Source: Rusavskia elegans (Eukaryota; Ascomycota; Lecanoromycetes; Teloschistales; Teloschistaceae). Taken from it: a stretch of 64,000 nt of DNA. Shown here in pieces: positions 38,990 to 47,921 of the stretch. Position numbers and translations under genes: made by a program. Below the pieces are notes generated by a model. The model did no database searches. It worked only from the letters and a program-made list of their open reading frames with translations, and was not told the origin of the DNA. The first letter of the stretch is position 1; every line of letters begins with the position of its first letter. The stretch is from positions 1 to 64,000 of the forward strand of contig SAUG01000008.1 in assembly GCA_011316305.1 (NCBI GenBank), written 5' to 3'.

Positions 38990-39143
38990 ATTCGAATCGA
39001 GTTTTCGAAATACCGACGGGAATCTATATCGAAATAGCCAATCTATTAACCGGTATCCGGATTTGATTCGAATTCGATTCGGATCCGACCGTTTATAAAA
39101 TCGAATCGGTTCGACGAAAATTCGATCCGAAATAGCTAATCTA
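38990..39143. repeat. Two truncated right ends of hAT-like elements
   Basis: Right-type ends finish at 39045 (ATAGCCAATCTA) and at 39143 (ATAGCTAATCTA), 98 bp apart. Both carry the family's TCGACG and GATCCG words but have lost their left parts. They mark the right border of the transposon block. Confidence 0.55.
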
Positions 39144-39144
39144 A

Positions 39145-39654
39145 ATATTTCTAATATTAAAATATAAAAAATTTAAATTAAAAATTCGAATCATTAAATA
39201 GTATATATTTATTATTTCATTTTAAATTTTTCAAAATAATTAATTCGTTTAATTATAATTTTCTAAACGAATATTGAATACAAATTTCAAAGTTTTAACA
39301 ATCGGCTAATAATTTTATATTAATTTATCGATTCCGTAAACTATAGAATTTGGAAATTTGAAATTTCAAATTCGATTAACGTAATTTAAAAAACGTTAGA
39401 TCGAAACCCGTACGATATCAATATTTAGCTAGCGAGATATTCCATTCTGGAAAGAACGTCTATTAGTTGCCGTCGAGTCGATAGTATTTAATTATGACTG
39501 TGTTCCAATTCCTAGCGGCGTGGATACAGTGTCTTAATGGATTTGTATTCACTTGGTGGTCACAAAATGCTTTACGGCTAGCGTCGGGTGGTTGTAGTGA
39601 GACAAGCGACTGCTCACGTCTTCCTCGAACTTTCTTGTGCAGGCACATTGAGCC
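39145..39654. other. Right border of the A+T block and SHE9 upstream region
   Basis: The A+T-rich composition stops at about 39,440. The last ~200 bp before the SHE9 ATG have normal composition and presumably hold its promoter. The promoter space is therefore short and touches the island. Confidence 0.5.
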
Positions 39655-41010
39655 ATGAAATCGACTCTTTTCGATGTCCCTTCGGCCATTCGTCATGAGA
39701 TCTTTCAACTCTCAAGGCTACCGCGTCGACCCCTTGGATACCTTCAACATGCGTCGCAAAAGACCGCACCCTGGGTCTGCCGCAGATGCTCCAGTCGATT
39801 GACAAAACATCCGATTGTCTCGACAACAACAAAACAAGCTAAAGCCAGGCGTACCCTCCTCCCAATTCAGCATCATCTCGCCATTCAACGACCTGCAAAC
39901 CTCCCAGCGTCTCACCGCATTTATTCATCAAATGACTCCAAACCCCCCCAAGACCCCCCAACCCCGCCGTCCTCCCTCCCTTCCCACACCGAATCTCTCC
40001 GCTCTCCCCTCTCTCACCGCTTCACCCATCTGATGGACAACCTCCAAGGCTCTCTCCTTCACGCAACCCAACACCTGAATACCCTAACCGGCTACTCCGG
40101 CATCGAATCCCTCAAAGCCTCCATCGCCGCTCAAGAATCCCGTCTCCAGGCCGCCCGTGACGCCCTTGTCTCCGCCCGCACCGCCTATTCCGCAGCCATA
40201 AAGCAGCGCTCCACATCCCAGCGCGAAGTCAACGAGCTCCTGCAGCGTAAACACATTTGGTCGCCGGCGGATCTGGAACGCTTCACGGAGCTCTACCGCA
40301 GCGATCACGCGAATGAATTGAATGAGAATAAGTCCCATGAGACGCTGGTTAAGGCGGAGAAGGATGCGGAAGAAGCGGGTGCGAAGTTGAGTGAGAGTAT
40401 TTTGGCGCGGTATCATGAAGAGCAGATTTGGAGCGATAAGATTCGGAGGATGAGTACGTGGGGGACGTGGGGGTTGATGGGGGTGAATGTGCTGCTGTTC
40501 TTGGTGTTCCAGATTGGCGTGGAACCATGGAGGAGGAGTAGGTTGGTAAAGGGGTTTGAGGAGAAGGTGCAGGAAGCGTTGGAAAGAGAGCGTGATGTTA
40601 AGGTCGCTTATGCGGCGGGCAGAAGTAGCGGGGAGGAAGCGGAAGCTGCATTGACTGTGCAGCTACCGTCGGAGGCGGAGAAGGAGGTGCAGGAAACGAT
40701 AGTACGTCGGACTGAAGGAGCACAGGGGTCGGACTTAGTCATAGAGATGGCCGTTGAAGCAGACGTAGGTCAAGAGGTGGCAGCATCTGTTGGGACAGAA
40801 AAGCAGTTTGATCAGGAGATTGACCGTGGTATCTCAACGCCCAGGAGCCGAACTCTGGATTACACACGTGTGAAGGAGATAATCATGGACCTCTTCAGTG
40901 ACCGGCAAGTCAGTGTTCGCAGGTGGGATCTTACAACATGGGTTCTGGAAGGAGCAGCGACTGGAATGGTAGTCGTCGGACTGATTGCTGTGCTGCTGCG
41001 GCCGAAATAG
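39655..41010 (+). CDS. SHE9: She9/Mdm33 mitochondrial inner-membrane protein
   Basis: Single-exon gene, 451 aa. The Arg/Ser-rich, acid-poor N-terminus is consistent with a mitochondrial targeting sequence. The central part has the conserved She9 block: GYSGIESLKASI, SQREVNELLQRKHIWSPADL, ERFTELYRSDHANEL and ARYHEEQIWSDKIRRMSTWG, in long helices likely to form coiled coils. A transmembrane segment follows at about 270-290 (GLMGVNVLLFLVFQIGVEPW). A low-complexity Glu/Ala-rich region leads to a second hydrophobic segment at the C-terminus (VVVGLIAVLLRPK). Yeast Mdm33/She9 sits in the inner membrane, where it affects inner-membrane fission and tubular shape. The first gene right of the A+T block; it ends 185 bp from the convergent amidotransferase gene. 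Identification is firm. Confidence 0.93.
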   Translation: MKSTLFDVPSAIRHEIFQLSRLPRRPLGYLQHASQKTAPWVCRRCSSRLTKHPIVSTTTKQAKARRTLLPIQHHLAIQRPANLPASHRIYSSNDSKPPQDPPTPPSSLPSHTESLRSPLSHRFTHLMDNLQGSLLHATQHLNTLTGYSGIESLKASIAAQESRLQAARDALVSARTAYSAAIKQRSTSQREVNELLQRKHIWSPADLERFTELYRSDHANELNENKSHETLVKAEKDAEEAGAKLSESILARYHEEQIWSDKIRRMSTWGTWGLMGVNVLLFLVFQIGVEPWRRSRLVKGFEEKVQEALERERDVKVAYAAGRSSGEEAEAALTVQLPSEAEKEVQETIVRRTEGAQGSDLVIEMAVEADVGQEVAASVGTEKQFDQEIDRGISTPRSRTLDYTRVKEIIMDLFSDRQVSVRRWDLTTWVLEGAATGMVVVGLIAVLLRPK

Positions 41011-41195
41011 CTGTGAGCACCGCTTTGTACATCTTGATGGATAGAGAATTATACCCACTCTGAAGATCATCAAAGAATCGCAGACCCCAAAGTTGAAATG
41101 CTAAATCACAAGCAGTGAACCAGCTAGAGTGGACGAAAGAATATGCAGATCTATAGGATGATATCGATCAAACCTCAAATATTGATCAGACCTAC

Positions 41196-42304
41196 CTACC
41201 TGTCCAGCAAAAACTCGATGAATCTCTTCCCGACCAGTAAACCGTCCTGCTTCTTCCCCACTCTCGCCATCGCCTCCTGATATTCCTCGTCACCGAACAC
41301 ACCCTGCTCATGTCTCACTCTCAATATCTCCGTCAATATCTCCTCCGTGAACTCCGGATGCCCTTGCACCGTAACGACCCGTCCAGGAACAAACATCCCC
41401 TGAACCTGACACCTCTTCGTCGAACCAAGGTGTTGAACGCCCGTCGGATAATCGAACACGACATCTTGGTGCATTTGCAAGATACTCTGCTCGCTACCAG
41501 TCAACCATTCATTCATTCGTTCTCGCTCGCAACATCAATTAATCAATAAACGCGGATGAGATGGATAATGTAATATAATACTAACCAAAACATCCTTCCC
41601 ATCCTTGAAGAACTCCTTCCCCTCGGTAGTGAGATCGACATCCGTGACACTGACTTCCCATCCTTTGGAAACATTTCGACCTACTTTGGCGCCCATGGCT
41701 CGGCCGATGATTTGGTGACCGAAACAGACGCCTATGAGCTTGACGCGGTGTTGGGCGAGGACTTTTTGGACGAAAGTGACGAGGGCAGTGGTCCAGGGGG
41801 TGGTGGCGAAGGAATCATGTTCTGGATGGAGGAATGAGAAGTTAGTGGGGCCATTCAAAGTTATAACGGTATCAAAGATGTACACTGTGAATGTGAAAAT
41901 GGACTACGAAATAATGTACACGAACAATATAGCAAAAGTGCGTTCCTTCCATGCGACTCCTTTTTTCCTGATCGGCCCCAATTACGTTGTACAGGAACAT
42001 TATGGACACGGTCACAACATAAGAGAGAGAGAGAGAGAAAAAGCAACACCTACATACTCGACCCGGTCAAAAACACGCCATCCACATCTTCCAAATCCGG
42101 GAACTTCCCGACCTGGTCGACCACGTCCCATAGACTGACCTCGAGATCTCCCTTTGTCAGACCTGCGGCCTCTGCACCGGCTTCCAGCAGCGTGGATGAT
42201 ATGGCGGCGTAGCTTTTGTACTTTTCCAGTGCCTTGGGGATATTGTTGTCGCATCCCAGGATGGCGATGCGGAGAGGATAGCTGCGTTTGTGTGTTAAGT
42301 TCAT
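41196..42304 (-). CDS. Class I glutamine amidotransferase-like protein (GMP-synthase-type GATase fold)
   Basis: Three exons, 42304-42058, 41821-41586 and 41486-41196, give 257 aa in frame. Introns are 236 bp (GTATGT..CCAG) and 99 bp (GTTAGT..GCAG). The joined junctions read LTGSKHDSF and GKDVLSILQMH, as in this family. The catalytic triad is visible: nucleophile C115 in GVCFGHQ, and H204 and E206 in VQGHPEF. The protein is a stand-alone GATase domain like yeast YLR126C, with no synthetase partner domain. Such proteins are cytosolic and hydrolyse glutamine or related gamma-glutamyl bonds; the true substrate is unknown. The start is the least certain part: the ATG at 42304 has A at -3, but an upstream exon is possible because AACGCAG looks like a 3' splice site just inside it. 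Confidence 0.85.
42022..42038. repeat. (GA)n microsatellite inside an intron
   Basis: About eight GA units within the 236-bp first intron of the amidotransferase gene. Confidence 0.85.
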
Positions 42305-42786
42305 TCTGAGCTTTATGTGACGTGCAAAGGAGGGAGGTTGGGATGCTTGTGGCTCGAGTCTGTATATCTTATCGTCTGTTCCCAAATCGTTATCACACAC
42401 AGTGATAGTGACGTCATTGGCCGACTATCCGATTTACACCGTCTCGCCATCGCAGAGGCACCACCCAGAAGTACGGAATATGGAAGTTCGTCGATAAGGA
42501 TGATTCACAGATGCTGTTGGACCATCTGAATTAAGTAGTACCATTCCTATTGAATCAGGTACCAGTGCCGAAAACATCGTCATAGAACAGATCGCTGTGG
42601 ATATCAAATGGTGCCAAATCATATCTGCTTTATGCAGGACCATCCCAAAGCGCCACGCTTCTGTGAAATCGAATCAATATGTGTACAAAATCCGAGCCTG
42701 CCATGAACAGCTCATACGTATTCAGATATGTCAGCAAAGTGAAGATCTGGCAGTCCCTCGACAGGAGGTACTAAGGGCTGAGATGA
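42305..42786. other. Spacer between the amidotransferase start and the transcription factor stop
   Basis: Both neighbours are on the minus strand, so this holds the amidotransferase promoter and the 3' UTR of the transcription factor. An upstream 5' exon of the amidotransferase gene could lie here. No other element recognised. Confidence 0.5.
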
Positions 42787-44883
42787 TCAATACTGGCTGT
42801 AATGGGGTTGCGGAGGGAGGTGTAGAGGAGCCACGTAATGGCTTTGGTATGGATGCGTCGGCGCCGAAAAGTCGGCACTGCGTAGAATAGGGTTGATGAT
42901 GCCCTGCCGTGGGCCTTGTTTGAGTGACGGTGGTGGCGGGACCGGTGGTAAATTCGACGCTTGATACTGGTAGCTTTGGAGAGGCAACATTGATGCTGGA
43001 ATGTTCTGTTGCTGTTGCTGCTGGTACTGCTCTTCGTTATTCCAGCCCCATTTCTCCTTGAGTTCCTTGTGCAAGAATCCGGTACGCCAGCCCGTCTCCT
43101 TTTGTATCCTTTCGAAGATGTCGAGCACTTCCTCCTGCTCGCGGCGGGATACGAGACACTCGGCCGCGATAGCCAAAGATCGGATGGCAACACTTGCGAC
43201 GCCCCTATTGCGAGTAAGCATGCTGGGCTTCACAGGACTCAGCGCTTGGACTTTACCTGTCTTTGACATGCGCGACGATACCGCACAGGTCGTGAGCATG
43301 TGATTGTTGCAACTCATGCATATCTGGGGATCTTGTCGACAGGAGCGGGTGCGTTTGGGCCAGCAAGCACATTCCAGTGTGGTAGAAAAGTCGGGCGACA
43401 ATTGTCGTCCGCTTGATGAGCCAGACCTCAGGGAAGGCGGATTTGGACGACGTCTGGTGTGGCTGCAGGTAGCCCATTGGATGCATCGTTCGAGGCACAT
43501 TGGTATTCCACGAGTCAATCCAGTCCTTGAGTTGATTCCACTCGTTGAACCGGTTTGACAGTCGCACCTGCTCTGCATGCTGCGTGCTCTCTGCCTGTCG
43601 TGGTACCGAAGACCTGAAATTCGCTATCTTGGCGACGATGTACATAAGTCGATATGTCCATCCCTCCTCTCGCCCGTAATCGATCTCCCGAGAAAAGTCC
43701 ATGTCTACACCCCACAGATCCGGATCCCAAGCAACTTGCCAGTTGAACCGTATACAGCTGAGGAGTTCCATGCCGACGTTGATCCAGAAGCAGGCAGCGC
43801 CTACGCCAGACGATTTGGCAGTCCAGCGACATTCTTTAATCAGAGCTCGAGCTCCAGCGATATGATTCATTCGTTGCAAAGGTCTTTCAGACATGATCTC
43901 ATAAACATTTAGGATAACAGCCGTTGTTGCACACGTTACAGTATTCCTATTGGGGTTCTGCAAAGCTTCGAGCAATCGAGTAGTAGCGTCATCATAGTAA
44001 TGAAGAGCTTTATCTTCGTGATATGCTGGGTTGACTAACGCCAAGTGACGTGCTCCGCAAGCCAGGAACGCATTAAGCAACATAGGTTCATGCAACGAAT
44101 CGAATGGCAGGAGACGAGAGAACTGGTACTGTCAGCAGGATCAGCCATCCAGGGGTTTGGTTAACTTACATGCTTGTATGGATCCAGGCTGTCCATCCAC
44201 AGGCCGACCTCTTCCACGAACACCTGCATGAACAAAAGCTCCTCTGGAGAGTTCAACGGCCCTCTATCCTCGGAGGGCGGGGTCAATGTCTGCTTCGAAT
44301 CGCTGTACGTTGGCAGTGGGGGCGGCGGGATCGTCTGACTCGTGAAGGTCGAGTCAGTATTATTGGAAGAATGGATTTGCTGCTCTCGCAATGCGTCGGG
44401 CCTACGTTGTGACACTGCCGGATACGACTCCATGTCCCCCGCCGGTAACGATTGTTGTAGTGAGGGAAGTTGCTGAGGTGCAAGCGTAGGCGTATTCATG
44501 ACGCCGCTGGAGAACTGATAAAGTGCTTCGTCCTTGATGTCTGGCACCTCCTCGGCCTCTTGCGAGAGAGCGGCATACCTGCCCAAGCCGCCTCTGTATT
44601 CTGATGCAATTTCCCTCGATTCATCTTGAAAGGTTATATCCCAGTCTTGCGTTGGCGGTGTAATCGGAGGGCTTTTGACTTGGGTATCGATGAAGTTCAG
44701 TCTCACGCCCCGCTTGCAGATTCTGCTGGATTTTCGACAGTTCTGGCACTCGGGCAGACCCTCGTCACACTTGAGATGGCGTTCCCTACAGGTTAAACAA
44801 CCTGTTCGTACCCGCTTCGGGCGCGCCGCTGCGACTGTGTTTTCTGGAATTGTGGCACCAACAGCAGGCTCAGTCGTTGCCAT
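42787..44883 (-). CDS. Zn2Cys6 fungal transcription factor
   Basis: Three exons, 44883-44170, 44122-43257 and 43204-42787, give 665 aa with all phases consistent. Introns are 47 bp (GTAAGT..CAG) and 52 bp (GTAAAG..AATAG). The N-terminus has the binuclear zinc cluster C29-x2-C32-x6-C39-x6-C46-x2-C49-x6-C56 in [14 protein letters not shown] low-complexity Ser/Pro/Gln region follows. The large C-terminal regulatory domain is conserved: [64 protein letters not shown] and [19 protein letters not shown] poly-Gln run (YQQQQQQN) and a Pro-rich tail end the protein. Members bind CGG-type DNA motifs in the nucleus. The close match of the second domain to the Fungal_trans_2 (DUF3468) type is from memory; target genes are unknown. 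It diverges from ASA1 across a long spacer. Confidence 0.9.
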
Positions 44884-46466
44884 TGAAATCTTATGATCGG
44901 CCTATGCTGCGCCAATATCCACTTTCAGGAATCCACGCCCGCCGTGGCACACCTTTTCGACCTTGGGGTTGGTGAAAGTTTTGCGAATGCGAGTGGATAG
45001 TGGTTCGGCAGAAGAGTTCTCTCACGGACGTGCCTGCCCAGTCACAGGAGCAGACTCAATTTTTGCGGCCATCGAGACATGTTGGAATAAAGCTTGGCAG
45101 AGTGAGGTGGGCGTAAGCAAATCGCTCTTATCTCCAGTGTTGACGTACGGATGCAATGCTGGTATCCGGGTTCATGCAAGTCTCGTGGAGGAACGGCACC
45201 CTGCCGGAGATTCTGACGCACGACGAGTTCGAATAGCTTGTGTGATCAGGATCGAGGGGTCGAGGTCCCTACAGGGCTCCGCTACAGAAGAGCACGGAGG
45301 AGATGGAGTGGAGAGTAAGATGGTAGAAATCATTCAAAGGCATTTGGGTTCGAGGGTTTGGACAGTATCGCCCAGAGAAACTATTATGATTAGGGGGCAT
45401 GTTCTGGCGTCATATTGGGCGACGGGAGTCAATTGGACACACGATATTGGTGGACCCTGTACTCTAAAAGTCACCTCTCCATCCGTCCTGTGGCTTGCGT
45501 CGTTACGACTTTAAATCGCCTTCATCGGTCATTCAAGAGCCCTTTGCCTGATTCAAGACCCCACGGGTAACGACCCAGCAGTCTTCCTTCCCTGATAACC
45601 CCGGAAAAACACCGTCTCACCGTTCTTCAGACGACACCTCGTGTTCAGAGGTGCTGCTCCCGTCTCCCACAAGATTGCCGAAAATGGTCCCATCGAATGC
45701 CTTGCTTGACCCTGTTGGCAGGCCCAGATCGCCTCGCGGGATATCGGCGATCTGATTGGGAACGCTTTTCGTCAGAGGGCGTCAGAGGCGTCGAGCTTGG
45801 ATTCCTCCGGGGCCTAGGCCTTCCGGACATGCTGCACGTCCATTGGCCGGGGTGTACAGAGGCTACAGAGCCAACCTGCCGGAAATATCAACTGGTGCAG
45901 CGACTACTGCACTCGTAAGCAAACTGTCACGGTAGTCAGGGAAGTCTGATCGAGTACGTACATCGGTACTCAGCTCTCTAGTGCCGACATATACATATTC
46001 GAACGACACCTCCACCCGTCGATCCTTCGGCGATACTCGCTTCATGCCATCTGGTTGCTAAGGTGCCTTAGATCCCGCAAAAACGTGGCCGCGCAGGTGG
46101 AAAGGTCGAAGCACGAGAACCGAGGCTTTTTTCTGCTGACCTGCTGCCAATGACGGGGTTGCCGAGGGCCGTTGCTCGAACGCAGCCGAGCTTGCGTTTG
46201 GAGCTCTTAACTGACCATCGCGATGCGTGGTGATTTTTGTGGATCATGTAGCATTGCCAGTGCCGAAAAGTCCCTCTTGGTAGTTATCTCGTGGGGTGCT
46301 GTGAGGGCAAAGGGATAGAGCAAAGGGCTGTCCCACCATACCACCATACCACCTGCTCTCTTTCGATGCAACTTTCATTTCTTGTGCTTCGTTATTCGCT
46401 GCAAATATGATATTCCAATCGACCGCTTTCTGAAAGTCACAGTTCGTGCCCAAGCTTCGAGACATC
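44884..46466. promoter_or_regulatory. 1.58-kb divergent intergenic region between the Zn2Cys6 gene and ASA1
   Basis: The largest spacer in the gene-rich arm. It has normal composition and no recognisable gene. A 183-codon open frame on the plus strand at 44,963 starts with TTG and has no conserved content. The likely content is the promoter and a long 5' leader of the regulator. Confidence 0.5.
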
Positions 46467-47900
46467 ATGTCAACCGAGCTCCTGCCTCCCGCTCAGCCCT
46501 CTTTTGTCTTCCGAGGCCACTCGGCCCAAGTCCATGCTGTACATTTCATTCAAGGCAATACACGTCTTCTGAGCGCAGACGCCGAAGGTTGGCTCGTGTC
46601 GTGGAATCTAGCCTCCAAAAGACCGGCGGCTGTATGGAGAGCTCATGCCACTGCTGTCCTGGGGATAGGATCATGGGGCCAGGACCGCATCATTACGTGT
46701 GTACTGCGTTTACCTCGTTTCACACTGCGTACCGCTGATTGTTTGGACACCTAGTCATGGCAGAGATAACAAGCTGGCGGTATGGCAGCTCGGGGTTCAC
46801 GACGAAGAAGCAGTTGGAAAGACGCTCCCAGTCGACAAGCCCCCAATCACTACACCTCAGCCGTGGCTACTGCATATGCTCACAGTCAATACGCTCAACT
46901 TCTGCTCCTTTGCAATGTGTCTCGATGGCATGCCCCAACCTTATGCTCTTCACAGCGCCATCAAAGCTAGGAAACATCCCCCACCCATCTTGATCGCCGT
47001 ACCAAACACCATGGATTCCGGAGGAGTAAGCACCCTTGAGTCCATCTTGTCTTGTGCATGCTTAGAAAGGTAATGAACAGATTGACATCTATCAATTGCC
47101 CTCGGAAAGCCGTGCCGCCGTGATCCATGCAGACAGGAACATCACTACTGGTAAGACTTCACCTATTTAACTTTCCACCAAGCTGATCGCCGGTGATACT
47201 AGGCATGGTGATGGCTTTGGAGATCCAGACGGAGTCCACAAAGCTACAAGTAGTTGCAGGCTACGAAAGTGGCCATACGATGGTCTTTGTGCAAAGCGAT
47301 CCCGGTGCTCAATTTCAACGTCTCTACTGCGCACAACCTCACTCTCAACCAAGTTTGTCTAGATTGGTCCTTGATGCACAAGTATGCTAACCATCGCTAG
47401 TCCTCTCAATGGCTATAATTCCCAGTCAAGACTGCTACATGACATCCTCAGCAGACGCTATTGTTGCCAAACATCCCCTCCCAGCAGTCCCAGGTGTCTG
47501 GAAAACGGAGCTCAAGCCATTCAAAGTTGTCCAGACCAAACATTCCGGACAGCAAGGACTCCAGGTTCGCTCGGATGGGAAGATCTTTGCCACCGCTGGC
47601 TGGGACGCTCGTGTGAGGGTCTATTCAGCCAAGACGATGAAGGAGCTAGCAGTGCTAAAATGGCACAAAGTCGGCTGCTACACTACGGCCTTTGCTGAGA
47701 TCGAAAGCTGCTGTCCGACCAAGGTGGAAGATGATCCTGTCAAACAAGAAGACACGGAAGCTCGAGATGACAAGAGCATTGCTCATCATTTATCTGCCGT
47801 TGGCACGGTCCAGCAACGGCGAGAGGCCAAGGCACAATCCACTCACTGGCTAGCAGCTGGTTCCAAAGATGGCAAAATCTCATTGTGGAATATCTACTGA
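46467..47900 (+). CDS. ASA1: ASTRA-associated WD40 protein Asa1
   Basis: Five exons, 46467-46696, 46755-47025, 47081-47150, 47203-47352 and 47401-47900, give 406 aa with every phase consistent. Introns are 58, 55, 52 and 48 bp; the last uses GTTTGT with a TGCTAAC branch-like site. The protein is a WD40 propeller: FRGHSAQVHAVHFI with LVSWNL near the N-terminus, then DNKLAVWQL, VIHADRNITTGMVMAL, SSADAIVAKHPLP, ATAGWDARVRVYS and a last blade GSKDGKISLWNIY. The SSADAI..KHPLP stretch is characteristic of Asa1. In yeast Asa1 belongs to the ASTRA complex with Tra1, Rvb1/2 and Tel2-Tti1-Tti2, which supports PIKK assembly. The gene ends 21 bp from the convergent DBP7 stop. Confidence 0.9.
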
Positions 47901-47921
47901 TCTTTGCTATGTCGAGTCAAC

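Larger units (their letters stand above)
5020..39440. other. 34-kb A+T-rich, RIP-mutated transposon block (AT-isochore or heterochromatin island)
   Basis: The whole interval is dominated by A, T and TpA, with stops in every frame and no intact gene. CpA and TpG are nearly missing while CpG is common. In five 60-base rows read by eye (starting at 7201, 19021, 29041, 33001 and 36001) I count 2 CpA/TpG against 11 CpG. This is the signature of RIP, which turns CpA into TpA in repeated DNA of Pezizomycotina. The block consists of nested transposons listed separately. Stretches between those entries (about 5,593-6,341; 6,582-6,740; 8,875-14,083; 15,908-17,616; 18,741-21,539; 24,561-27,457; 27,963-30,977; 32,331-37,499) carry further degenerate coding-like sequence that I could not assign. 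It could be an ordinary isochore or part of a regional centromere. Confidence 0.9.

Noticed and set aside
5020..39440. Calling the block a centromere
   Set aside because: A+T-richness and transposons alone do not distinguish a centromere from an AT-isochore; chromatin data are needed.
5020..39440. CRISPR-like repeats from the recurring TCGGATCCGA words
   Set aside because: The repeats are transposon termini with target duplications, not evenly spaced arrays, and the genome is eukaryotic.
44963..45514. 183-codon plus-strand open frame
   Set aside because: It starts with TTG, has no recognisable domain or codon pattern, and lies in a divergent promoter region.
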